Made by a program: the position numbers and the translations under genes. Under the pieces are notes generated by a model. That model was not told where the DNA came from and did no database searches. It saw nothing but the letters and a program-made list of their open reading frames with translations. Below are positions 34,766-41,730 of a stretch of DNA of 64,000 nt, piece after piece. This DNA comes from Micromonospora sp. PLK6-60 (lineage in GTDB: Bacteria; Actinomycetota; Actinomycetes; Mycobacteriales; Micromonosporaceae), in the NCBI RefSeq assembly GCF_019890675.1, contig NZ_JAIOAA010000011.1, forward strand, positions 124,001 through 188,000, in the 5' to 3' direction. Positions within the stretch are counted from its first letter, which is position 1, and every line of letters begins with the position of its first letter.

Positions 34766-35480
34766 GGACCTCGTCCTCCCTGGTCGGCGTGGCGCCCTGC
34801 TGGTGCAGGTGGCCGACGTCGTTGAAGATCTCCGTGACCAGCCGGCCGTCGGGGGCCGCCGACCAGCCGGTCACCGAACAGTTGGCGATCACGTGCTCCC
34901 GGGTCAGCGCCATCAGCTCCGCCTCGGTCAGCCCCTCCACCAGATAGCGGAGCAGGAAGACCAGCGCGTCGTGGCCGAACAGCAGCACCCGCTGACCGGC
35001 GTGGTCGCGGCGCAGGTCGGCCAGGAGGGCGCGCAGCCGCAGGGCCACGTCCGTCCAGGACTCGCCGCCCGGCGGCCGGTAGTAGAACTTGCCCAGCCGG
35101 GCCCGGCGGGTCGCCTCGTCCGGGAAGCGCCGGCGCACCCCGTGCCCGGTGACGCCGTCGAGGATGCCCAGCTCCCGGTCGCGCAGCCGCTCGTCGAGGC
35201 TGGCCGGCACGCCGGTGCCCGCGAGCGCCAACTCGGCGGTGCGCACCGCCCGCAGGTACGGCGACACCACCGCCAGGTCCGGCCGGCGCGCCTCGGGCAG
35301 GCCGGCCAGCCAGCGGCCGGTGGCCCGGGCCTGCTCCTCACCGGTGGCCGACAGCGGCACGTCGGCGTCCCGGTGGGTCAGCTCGATCAGCTCGGCGCCG
35401 GACTGCTCGGCCGCGGTCGCCGCCACGTTCGCCGTGCTCTCGCCGTGCCGGACGATCCAGAGGGCTGCCAGTTCCGCCAT
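34749..35480 (-). CDS. Histidine phosphatase superfamily protein
   Basis: A 243-residue member of the phosphoglycerate-mutase-like phosphatase family. It has the RHG motif IVRHGESTANVAA (about 8-20, catalytic His), the second-base Arg in VSPYLRAVRT (about 73-82), ERLRDRELGILDG (about 97-109) and the final H motif LLFGHDALVFLL (about 166-177). Start ATG at 35480. It overlaps the downstream nnrD gene by 17 bases. Substrate unknown; members remove phosphate from sugars, nucleotides or proteins. Confidence 0.88.
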   Translation of the reverse strand: MAELAALWIVRHGESTANVAATAAEQSGAELIELTHRDADVPLSATGEEQARATGRWLAGLPEARRPDLAVVSPYLRAVRTAELALAGTGVPASLDERLRDRELGILDGVTGHGVRRRFPDEATRRARLGKFYYRPPGGESWTDVALRLRALLADLRRDHAGQRVLLFGHDALVFLLRYLVEGLTEAELMALTREHVIANCSVTGWSAAPDGRLVTEIFNDVGHLHQQGATPTREDEVHAEPV

Positions 35481-35602
35481 GCGGCCACCCGTACCCGGGC
35501 GGGCGGGCCGGTAACCGCCCGGTCCGGGCCACGGCCGGGCGTGAACGGGGCGCCGGCGGGTAAGCGCGGGGCGCCACGACAGCGACATGGGGGAGGTGTG
35601 CC

Positions 35603-35842
35603 GTGGCCACGATGGTCAGGGAGCCGGCCAGCCCGGTGAAGGACAAGAACTACGACCTGATCCACGCGGTGCAGATGTCACTTCAGCACATCTGGCAACT
35701 GGAGACGTACATCGCCGACGCGGACGCGCGGGGCGACTCGGAACTCGCCACCTGGTTCCGCAAGATCCAGGAGAACAACCGCAAGGCGGGCGAGCAGGGC
35801 AAGCAGTTGCTGAAGGACCGGATCATGCAGGAAAACGGCTGA
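35603..35842 (+). CDS. Small soluble protein of unknown function
   Basis: A 79-residue, highly charged helical protein (SLQHIWQLETYIADADARGDSELATWF and a basic C-terminal helix). It lacks membrane segments. A coiled-coil-like central helix could support self-association. The GTG start has a weak purine run (GGGGGAGG) about 11 bases upstream. No family recognised. It ends in a strong terminator. Confidence 0.55.
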   Translation: MATMVREPASPVKDKNYDLIHAVQMSLQHIWQLETYIADADARGDSELATWFRKIQENNRKAGEQGKQLLKDRIMQENG

Positions 35843-35848
35843 GCCGGA

Positions 35849-35890
35849 CGACGGTGACCGGGCGGGAAGATCCCCGTCCGGTCACCGTCG
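35849..35890 (+). terminator. Stem-loop terminator
   Basis: 13-base perfect arms CGACGGTGACCGG (35849-35861) and its complement (35878-35890) flank a 16-base loop with an inner GGG/CCC pair. It begins 7 bases after the stop at 35842. Confidence 0.7.
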
Positions 35891-35937
35891 TGTGCGCGGC
35901 TGCGGGGCAGCGGCGGCGGGCGCGCCGGGTGCACCAT

Positions 35938-35967
35938 GTCGGTACGGCCGGCGCCGGCCGTACCGAC
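35938..35967. promoter_or_regulatory. 30-bp perfect palindrome upstream of the membrane-protein gene
   Basis: GTCGGTACGGCCGGC followed directly by its exact complement, with no loop. It ends immediately before the GGGGAGG ribosome binding site of the gene at 35984. It could be a protein-binding operator or an RNA hairpin that sequesters nothing itself but sits next to the RBS; a terminator is also possible because a terminator-like hairpin already precedes it. Confidence 0.5.
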
Positions 35968-35983
35968 GGGGAGGTGACGGTCG

Positions 35984-36310
35984 ATGACCGTGCTGCGCGG
36001 GCTGCGGGAAGCCCTGGTGTTGATTGTCGTCACGGCGGCGCTCGCCGCGCTCTGCGTCGGGGTCTGGGTGGCCGTCTCCGGTGGCGGATTCGTCCACCGC
36101 TTCGGCATCGCGCTGGTGGTGGTCGCGCTGCTGCTGGCGATCACCGGTGACCTGACGCTGAGCCGGATCGGCATGCTGGACGCGCGGACCACCTTCGGCC
36201 TGGCGCCGGAGCGGGAGGACGCCGGCGGCGGGCGGGTGCTCACCGGCATCGGGATATTCCTGTTCGTCTCCGTCCCGCTGCTGGTGGTCGGCGTCCTGCT
36301 GGCCGGCTGA
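35984..36310 (+). CDS. Small membrane protein
   Basis: A 108-residue protein with three hydrophobic helices (about 10-30, 36-52 and 88-107) and no charged interior residues except Asp/Arg at loops (TGDLTLSRIGMLDARTTFG). GGGGAGG is 9 bases upstream of the ATG. No family recognised. The 30-bp palindrome lies directly in front. Confidence 0.55.
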   Translation: MTVLRGLREALVLIVVTAALAALCVGVWVAVSGGGFVHRFGIALVVVALLLAITGDLTLSRIGMLDARTTFGLAPEREDAGGGRVLTGIGIFLFVSVPLLVVGVLLAG

Positions 36311-36362
36311 CCGCGCCCGCGTCGGCCCACCGGTCGGCCCCGCGACCGCTACCGTGTGAGGC

Positions 36363-37334
36363 GTGGCGACACCGGCCGAGGAGATCCGGGTGGGGGAGCG
36401 GGTGGTGCGCGTCTCCAGCCCCGACAAGCCCTATTTTCCCGAGCGCGGCCTGACCAAGCTGGACGTGGTCCGCTACTTCCTGGCGGTCGGGGACGGCATC
36501 CTGCGCGCGCTGCGCGACCGGCCGACCATGCTGGAGCGCTGGCCGCGCGGCGTCTTCGAGGGCGCCACGATCGCCACCCGGCAGACCAACAAGGGTGACG
36601 CGTTCTACCAGAAGCGGCTGCCGGCCGGCGCGCCCGACTGGGTGCGCACCGCGCACATCACCTTTCCCAGCGGCCGGACCGCCGACGAGGTGGCCCCCAG
36701 CGAGCTGGCGGTGGTGATCTGGGCGGCCAACCTGGGCACGCTGCGGTTCCACCCGTGGCCGGTGTCCGCCGCCGACGTGGAGCGCCCCGACCAGCTGCGC
36801 ATCGACCTCGACCCGATGCCGGGGGTGGACTTCGCCCAGGTGGTGCCGGTGGCGCACGAGGTGCGCGCGTTCCTCGACGAGCTGGGGCTGACCGGCTACC
36901 CGAAGACCACCGGCGGCCGGGGCATCCACGTCTACCTCTCGATCGAGCCGCGGTGGAGCTTCGGCGAGTGCCGGCGGGCGATGCTGGCGCTGGGCCGCCA
37001 GATGCAGCGCCGGCTGCCGGAGCTGGTCACCACCACCTGGTGGCGGGAGCAGCGGGACCGGCCGGTCTTCGTCGACTACAACCAGATGGCCCGGGACCAC
37101 ACGATGACCTCGGCGTACTCGATCCGGCCGACGCCGGCGGCGCTGGTCTCGGCGCCGCTGGAGTGGGCGGAGCTGGACGACGCCCGGCCGGAGGACTTCG
37201 ACGTGCTGAGCATGCCGGCCCGGTTCGCCGAGCGGGGCGACCCGCACGCCGGGCTGGACGAGCGGCGGTTCTCGCTGGAGCCGCTGCTGGAGCTCGCCGA
37301 CCGGGAGGGGCTGGCCGCGCCGCCGGAACGCTGA
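36363..37334 (+). CDS. LigD-type primase-polymerase, stand-alone
   Basis: A 323-residue protein matching the archaeo-eukaryotic primase-like polymerase domain of LigD (non-homologous end joining). Motifs are SPDKPYFPERGLTKLDVVRYF (about 19-39), metal-binding RIDLDPMPG (about 144-152), GGRGIHVYLSI (about 180-190) and YNQMARDHTMTSAYSIRP (about 239-256). The ligase and nuclease domains are absent and there is no ku gene in view, so it is a free polymerase module. Such proteins extend or fill short ends, often inserting ribonucleotides. No operon partner. Confidence 0.85.
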   Translation: MATPAEEIRVGERVVRVSSPDKPYFPERGLTKLDVVRYFLAVGDGILRALRDRPTMLERWPRGVFEGATIATRQTNKGDAFYQKRLPAGAPDWVRTAHITFPSGRTADEVAPSELAVVIWAANLGTLRFHPWPVSAADVERPDQLRIDLDPMPGVDFAQVVPVAHEVRAFLDELGLTGYPKTTGGRGIHVYLSIEPRWSFGECRRAMLALGRQMQRRLPELVTTTWWREQRDRPVFVDYNQMARDHTMTSAYSIRPTPAALVSAPLEWAELDDARPEDFDVLSMPARFAERGDPHAGLDERRFSLEPLLELADREGLAAPPER

Positions 37335-37338
37335 GCGC

Positions 37339-37845
37339 CTATTCCCAGGGGCTCCGCGCGCCGCCGAACTCCTCGAACACCAGCCAGGTGCGCGTCGACA
37401 GCACCCCGGCGATGCTCTGCACCCGCTCCAGCACCACGTTGCGCAGGGTGGCGTTGTCCGGCGCCCGGACCAGCGCCAGCACGTCGTGCTCGCCGCTGAG
37501 CAGCGCCACGTGCTCGACGTAACGCACCCGGGCCAGCTCCTCGGACACCTCGCGCCAGGTGTTCTGCTCGATGGTCAGCGCGATGTACGCCGAGGTGCCC
37601 AGCCCGGCCGGCTCGGGCGCGACCTGGGCGCGGAATCCGGTGATGACGCCCTCGCGCAGCAGCCGCTCGACCCGGGCGTACGCGTTGGTGCGGGAGACGT
37701 GCACCCGCTCGGCGAGGGTACGGATCGACAGCCGGCCGTCCTGGACCAGCTCGGCGAGGATCCGCCGGTCCACCTCGTCCAGCGGTCCGGCCGAACGTCC
37801 CGCTCCGGCCGGCAGGCCCGCCTCCGGGCCGGTCTCCTGGCTCAT
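37339..37845 (-). CDS. Lrp/AsnC family regulator
   Basis: A 168-residue feast/famine regulator. The helix-turn-helix (about 20-70) reads LDEVDRRILAELVQDGRLSIRTLAERVHVSRTNAYARVERLL, followed by the RAM domain with its GEHDVLALVRA segment near 117-127, which binds amino acids. It is divergent from the E1alpha gene; Lrp-type BkdR regulators control branched-chain dehydrogenase operons in exactly this position. It has an N-terminal extension of ~20 residues. Confidence 0.9.
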   Translation of the reverse strand: MSQETGPEAGLPAGAGRSAGPLDEVDRRILAELVQDGRLSIRTLAERVHVSRTNAYARVERLLREGVITGFRAQVAPEPAGLGTSAYIALTIEQNTWREVSEELARVRYVEHVALLSGEHDVLALVRAPDNATLRNVVLERVQSIAGVLSTRTWLVFEEFGGARSPWE

Positions 37846-37858
37846 CCCGCCCCCTTCC

Positions 37859-37905
37859 GGATGCCATTCGTCCCACGTTCATCCTGGATCTTGAGTCAAT
37901 CATCC
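37859..37905. promoter_or_regulatory. Phased GGAT/ATCC half-sites for the Lrp regulator
   Basis: GGATG (37859-37863), CATCC (37880-37884), GGAT (37886-37889) and CATCC (37901-37905) lie in the gap between the Lrp gene and the E1alpha gene. The first two and the two CATCC elements are 21 bases apart, two helical turns, which suits binding by an Lrp multimer wrapping DNA. Whether the regulator binds here is inferred. Confidence 0.45.
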
Positions 37906-37951
37906 GACAGCAGGAGCATAAGGGTCACCACACGTCCAGGAGGTCCTTGTC

Positions 37952-39145
37952 GTGACGACCACACCCCAGGCGGTCCGCAGGGCATCCCCGCGCTCCCGCC
38001 GCCCGGCCGACGCGCCGGTGGCCACCGCCGCCGCGCCCGTCGCCGACCCGTCCGCCGGGCTGCTACCGGCCACCGAGCCGGTCCGCCTGCTCGACCCGAG
38101 CGGCACCCCGCTGCCGGCCCGGGACGACTACCCGGAGCCGCCCGTGGCGGAGCTGCGCGAGCTGTACCGCCGGATGGTGGTCGGTCGGCGCTTCGACATC
38201 CAGGCCACCGCCCTGACCAAGCAGGGCAAGCTCGCCGTCTACCCGTCCTCGCGCGGCCAGGAGGCCTGCCAGGTCGGCGCGGTCCTCGCCCTGCGCGAGG
38301 GCGACTGGGTCTTCCCGACCTACCGCGAGTCGATGGCGCTGACCGCCCGGGGCATCGACCCGGTCGAGGTGCTCACCCTGCTGCGCGGCGACTGGCACTG
38401 CGGCTACGACCCGGCCGCGATGCGCACCGCGCCGCAGTGCACCCCCCTCGCGACCCAGTGCGTGCACGCCGCCGGGCTGGCCTACGGCGAGGCGTACCAG
38501 GGGCGGGACACCGTCGCGCTGGCCTTCATCGGTGACGGCGCCACCAGCGAGGGCGACTTCCACGAGGGGCTCAACTTCGCGGCCGTGTTCAAGGCCCCGG
38601 TGGTTTTCTTCGTGCAGAACAACAAGTACGCGATCAGCGTCCCGCTGTCCCGGCAGACCGCCGCGCCGAGCCTGGCCTACAAGGGCGTCGGCTACGGCGT
38701 GCCCAGCGAGCAGGTCGACGGCAACGACCCGGTCGCCGTGCTGGCTGTGCTCACCCGCGCGGTGCAGCACGCCCGGTCCGGCCGGGGACCGTTCCTCATC
38801 GAGGCGCACACCTACCGGATGGAGGCGCACACCAACGCCGACGACGCCACCCGGTACCGCGACGGCGCCGAGGTGGACGCCTGGCGCGACCGGGACCCGG
38901 TCGCCCGGCTGGAGACGTACCTGCGCGAGCGCGGCGAGCTGGACGACGCCGCCGTGGCGGCGATCGCCGAGCAGGCCGAGGCGTACGCGGCCGACCTGCG
39001 GGAGCGGATGCACGACAAGCCGGCCGTCGACCCGATGAGCCTGTTCGACCACGTCTACGCCGAGCCCACCCCGCAGCTGGTCGAGCAGCGCGAGCAGGTC
39101 CGCGCGGAGCTGGCCGCCGACTCCGACCAGGAGGGTGCGCGCTGA
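37952..39145 (+). CDS. bkdA: 2-oxo acid dehydrogenase E1 component, alpha subunit
   Basis: A 397-residue thiamine-diphosphate subunit. It has the cofactor motif GDGATSEGDFHEGLNFAAVFKAPVVFFVQNN (about 194-224), plus YRRMVVGRRFDIQATALTKQGKL near 71-93. The GTG start follows CCAGGAGG at 37937-37944. With the beta and E2 subunits it forms the E1-E2 of a branched-chain 2-oxo acid or pyruvate dehydrogenase; the Lrp-type regulator and typical operon suggest the branched-chain enzyme, but sequence alone does not settle this. No E3 gene is present. Confidence 0.87.
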   Translation: MTTTPQAVRRASPRSRRPADAPVATAAAPVADPSAGLLPATEPVRLLDPSGTPLPARDDYPEPPVAELRELYRRMVVGRRFDIQATALTKQGKLAVYPSSRGQEACQVGAVLALREGDWVFPTYRESMALTARGIDPVEVLTLLRGDWHCGYDPAAMRTAPQCTPLATQCVHAAGLAYGEAYQGRDTVALAFIGDGATSEGDFHEGLNFAAVFKAPVVFFVQNNKYAISVPLSRQTAAPSLAYKGVGYGVPSEQVDGNDPVAVLAVLTRAVQHARSGRGPFLIEAHTYRMEAHTNADDATRYRDGAEVDAWRDRDPVARLETYLRERGELDDAAVAAIAEQAEAYAADLRERMHDKPAVDPMSLFDHVYAEPTPQLVEQREQVRAELAADSDQEGAR

Positions 39146-40149
39146 TGGCCACCACCACCATGGCGAAGGCGCTCAACGCGGCGCTGGCCGACGCGATGGC
39201 CGACGACGAGCGGGTGCTCGTCTTCGGTGAGGACGTCGGGCAGCTCGGTGGCGTCTTCCGGATCACCGACGGGCTCCAGGCCCGGTTCGGCGACAAGCGC
39301 TGCTTCGACACCCCGCTGGCCGAGTCCGGCATCGTCGGCTTCGCCGTCGGCCTGGCGATGACCGGGTTGCGGCCGGTGGTCGAGATGCAGTTCGACGCCT
39401 TCGGCTACCCCGCCTTCGAGCAGATCGCCTCGCACGTGGCGAAGCTGCGCAACCGCACCCGCGGCGCGCTCAGCGTGCCGATCGTGATCCGGGTGCCGTA
39501 CGCCGGCGGCATCGGTGGCGTCGAGCACCACTGCGACTCGTCCGAGGCGTACTACGCGCACACCCCGGGCCTGAAGGTGGTCACCCCGGCCACCGTCGAC
39601 GACGCGTACTCGCTGCTGCGCGAGGCGATCGAGGACCCGGACCCGGTCGTGTTCATGGAGCCGAAGAAGCTCTACTTCTCCAGCGCCGAGGCGGAGCTGC
39701 CGGCGCGTACCGCGCCGTTCGGCAAGGCCGTGGTGCGCCGGGCCGGCACCGACGCCACCCTGGTCGCGTACGGCCCGGCCGTGCCGGTCGCGTTGGAGGC
39801 CGCCGAGGCCGCCCGCGAGGAGGGCTGGGACCTGGAGGTCGTCGATGTCCGCAGCATCGTGCCGTTCGACGACGCCACCGTCACCGCCTCGGTCCGCCGG
39901 ACCGGCCGGTGCGTGGTGATCCAGGAGGCGCAGGGCTTCGCCGGGGTCGGCGCGGAGATCGCCGCCCGGGTGCAGGAGCGCTGCTTCCACGCCCTGCACG
40001 CCCCGGTGCTGCGGGTGTCCGGCCTGGACATCCCGTACCCGGCGCCGATGCTGGAGCACACCCACCTGCCCTCGGTCGACCGGGTGCTCGACACGGTGGC
40101 CCGACTCCAGTGGGACGACCAGCCCGACAGCCGGTGGGTGGCGGCATGA
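39145..40149 (+). CDS. bkdB: 2-oxo acid dehydrogenase E1 component, beta subunit
   Basis: A 334-residue transketolase-like beta subunit: MAKALNAALADAMADDERVLVFGEDVG at the start, then FDTPLAESGIVGFAVGLAMTGLRPVVEMQF (about 53-82) and DIPYPAPMLEHTHLPSVDRV at the C-terminus (about 293-312). It overlaps the alpha subunit's stop by one base (TGATG) and completes the E1 heterotetramer that decarboxylates the 2-oxo acid and reduces the E2 lipoyl group. Confidence 0.9.
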   Translation: MATTTMAKALNAALADAMADDERVLVFGEDVGQLGGVFRITDGLQARFGDKRCFDTPLAESGIVGFAVGLAMTGLRPVVEMQFDAFGYPAFEQIASHVAKLRNRTRGALSVPIVIRVPYAGGIGGVEHHCDSSEAYYAHTPGLKVVTPATVDDAYSLLREAIEDPDPVVFMEPKKLYFSSAEAELPARTAPFGKAVVRRAGTDATLVAYGPAVPVALEAAEAAREEGWDLEVVDVRSIVPFDDATVTASVRRTGRCVVIQEAQGFAGVGAEIAARVQERCFHALHAPVLRVSGLDIPYPAPMLEHTHLPSVDRVLDTVARLQWDDQPDSRWVAA

Positions 40150-40210
40150 GCGCACGCACCGAGCGCAGCGAGGGCCGTGCGGGCATGCCCGGTCAGCACG
40201 GCATGAGCGC
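40142..40210. repeat. 57-bp in-frame segment bounded by 12-bp direct repeats in the E2 leader
   Basis: CGGCATGAGCGC occurs at 40142-40153 and again at 40199-40210, 57 bases apart, an exact multiple of three. The region between encodes Arg/Glu-rich residues with a CACCGAGCGCAGCGAGGG core. Both copies contain an ATG that could start E2. It looks like a small inserted or duplicated element. Confidence 0.55.
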
Positions 40211-41609
40211 CAGCGCTGTCGGGAACCGCGACTTCCTCCTGCCGGACCTGGGCGAGGGGTTGAGCGAGGCGGAGATCGTCGAGTGGCGGGTCGCCGTGGG
40301 CGACGTGGTCACCGTGGACCAGACCGTGGTCGAGGTGGAGACCGCCAAGGCCGTCGTCGACGTGCCCTGCCCGTACGCCGGGCGGGTGGTGGCCCTGCAC
40401 GGCGCGGCCGGTGAGGTCCGCCCGGTCGGCCAGCCACTGATCACCATCGCGCCGCTGGACGCGGACGGCGACGACCCGCACGCCACCTACCGCGAGGAGG
40501 AACGGGCCGGTTCCGGCAACGTCCTCATCGGCTACGGCACCGGCCACGGCGGCGCGGGCCGGCGCCGCCGCCGGCCCCGGCTGGCTGTGGCGCCGGAACC
40601 CTCGGCGGGCGTCGGGGCCGACGGCGCGGCCGGTGCGGCGCCGGCCAAGCCGGACACCGACGGGTCCGCCCCGGTGGCCGGCGCACCGACGGCCACCGAC
40701 GCGGCGTCCGGGCCGGCCGGCGGCGCGCCGCTGGTCATCTCGCCGATCGTCCGGCGGCTGGCGAAGGAGCGCGGCGTCGACCTGGGGTCGCTGACCGGCA
40801 CCGGGCCCGGCGGCGTGATCCGCCGCGCCGACGTGGAGGCGGCGCTGAGCGCGCCCGCCCCGCGGCTCACCGCGGTGCCCGACGCCCCGGCGGCGCACGT
40901 CGGGCTCGCCCCGGCCGGCGACACCGTCATCCCGCTCACCGGCATCCGCAAGGTGATCGCGGACAAGCTGTCCCGCAGCCGCCGGGAGATCCCGGAGGTG
41001 ACCATCTGGGTGGACGTCGACGCGACCGGGCTGTTGGCGACCCGGGCCGCCATCAACGCGGCCACCCCCGACCAGCCGGTGAGCATCCTGGCCCTGCTGG
41101 CCCGGATCTGTCTCAGTGGGCTGCGGAGGTTCCCCCAGCTCAACGCGCAGGTGGACACCGAGGGTCAGCGGATCGTCCAGTCCGCCGGGGTGCACCTGGG
41201 CATCGCCGCGCAGACCGACCGGGGCCTGCTGGTGCCGGTGCTGCGCGACGCGCAGCGGCTCACCACCCGGGAACTCGCCGCCGCGCTCACCGACACCACG
41301 GCGGCGGCCCGCGCCGGCACCCTGCCGCCGGCCCGGCTCAACGGCGGCACCTTCACGCTGAACAACTACGGGGTGTTCGGTGTGGACGGTTCCACCCCGA
41401 TCATCAACCACCCGGAGGCGGCGCTGCTCGGGGTGGGCCGGATCGTGGACAAGCCGTGGGTGGTCGACGGGCAACTCGCGGTGCGCAAGGTGACCCAGCT
41501 CAGCCTCACCTTCGACCACCGGGTCTGCGACGGCGGCGTGGCCGGCGGTTTCCTGCGGCACGTCGCCGACTGCGTCGAGCAACCGGCACTGCTGGTGGCG
41601 AACGTCTGA
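40146..41609 (+). CDS. bkdC: 2-oxo acid dehydrogenase E2 component (lipoyl acyltransferase)
   Basis: A 487-residue E2. One lipoyl domain (about 27-105) carries the lipoylated Lys in VEVETAKAVVDVP. A Pro/Ala-rich linker leads to a peripheral-subunit-binding domain (about 200-235, SPIVRRLAKERGVDL) and the catalytic domain (about 260-487) ending in SLTFDHRVCDGG with the catalytic His. The gene starts with ATG at 40146, a 4-base overlap with E1beta. Its first 19 codons may be an inserted segment between two copies of CGGCATGAGCGC; the native start is probably the Met at 40203, which begins MSASAVGNRDFLLPDLGEG. Confidence 0.88.
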   Translation: MSARTERSEGRAGMPGQHGMSASAVGNRDFLLPDLGEGLSEAEIVEWRVAVGDVVTVDQTVVEVETAKAVVDVPCPYAGRVVALHGAAGEVRPVGQPLITIAPLDADGDDPHATYREEERAGSGNVLIGYGTGHGGAGRRRRRPRLAVAPEPSAGVGADGAAGAAPAKPDTDGSAPVAGAPTATDAASGPAGGAPLVISPIVRRLAKERGVDLGSLTGTGPGGVIRRADVEAALSAPAPRLTAVPDAPAAHVGLAPAGDTVIPLTGIRKVIADKLSRSRREIPEVTIWVDVDATGLLATRAAINAATPDQPVSILALLARICLSGLRRFPQLNAQVDTEGQRIVQSAGVHLGIAAQTDRGLLVPVLRDAQRLTTRELAAALTDTTAAARAGTLPPARLNGGTFTLNNYGVFGVDGSTPIINHPEAALLGVGRIVDKPWVVDGQLAVRKVTQLSLTFDHRVCDGGVAGGFLRHVADCVEQPALLVANV

Positions 41610-41623
41610 CCCGCCACGCCCCC

Positions 41624-41658
41624 GGCCCCGGCACCGCCCACCCTCCGGTGCCGGGGCC
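41624..41658 (+). terminator. Terminator of the dehydrogenase operon
   Basis: GGCCCCGGCACCG (41624-41636) and its perfect complement (41646-41658) around a 9-base loop, 15 bases after the E2 stop. Adjacent GCCACG and CGTGGC extend the potential stem. Confidence 0.75.
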
Positions 41659-41730
41659 GCGGTCGTGGCGCCGGGAGTTTCTTCCGGCCCCGAGCGGGAA
41701 CGCTGGCCCGGTCGCAGGGGGAGGAGGGCG

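Noticed and set aside
37952-41609. Firm assignment as pyruvate dehydrogenase
   Set aside because: E1alpha/E1beta/E2 sequences cannot distinguish pyruvate from branched-chain substrate without alignment; the Lrp neighbour favours branched-chain.
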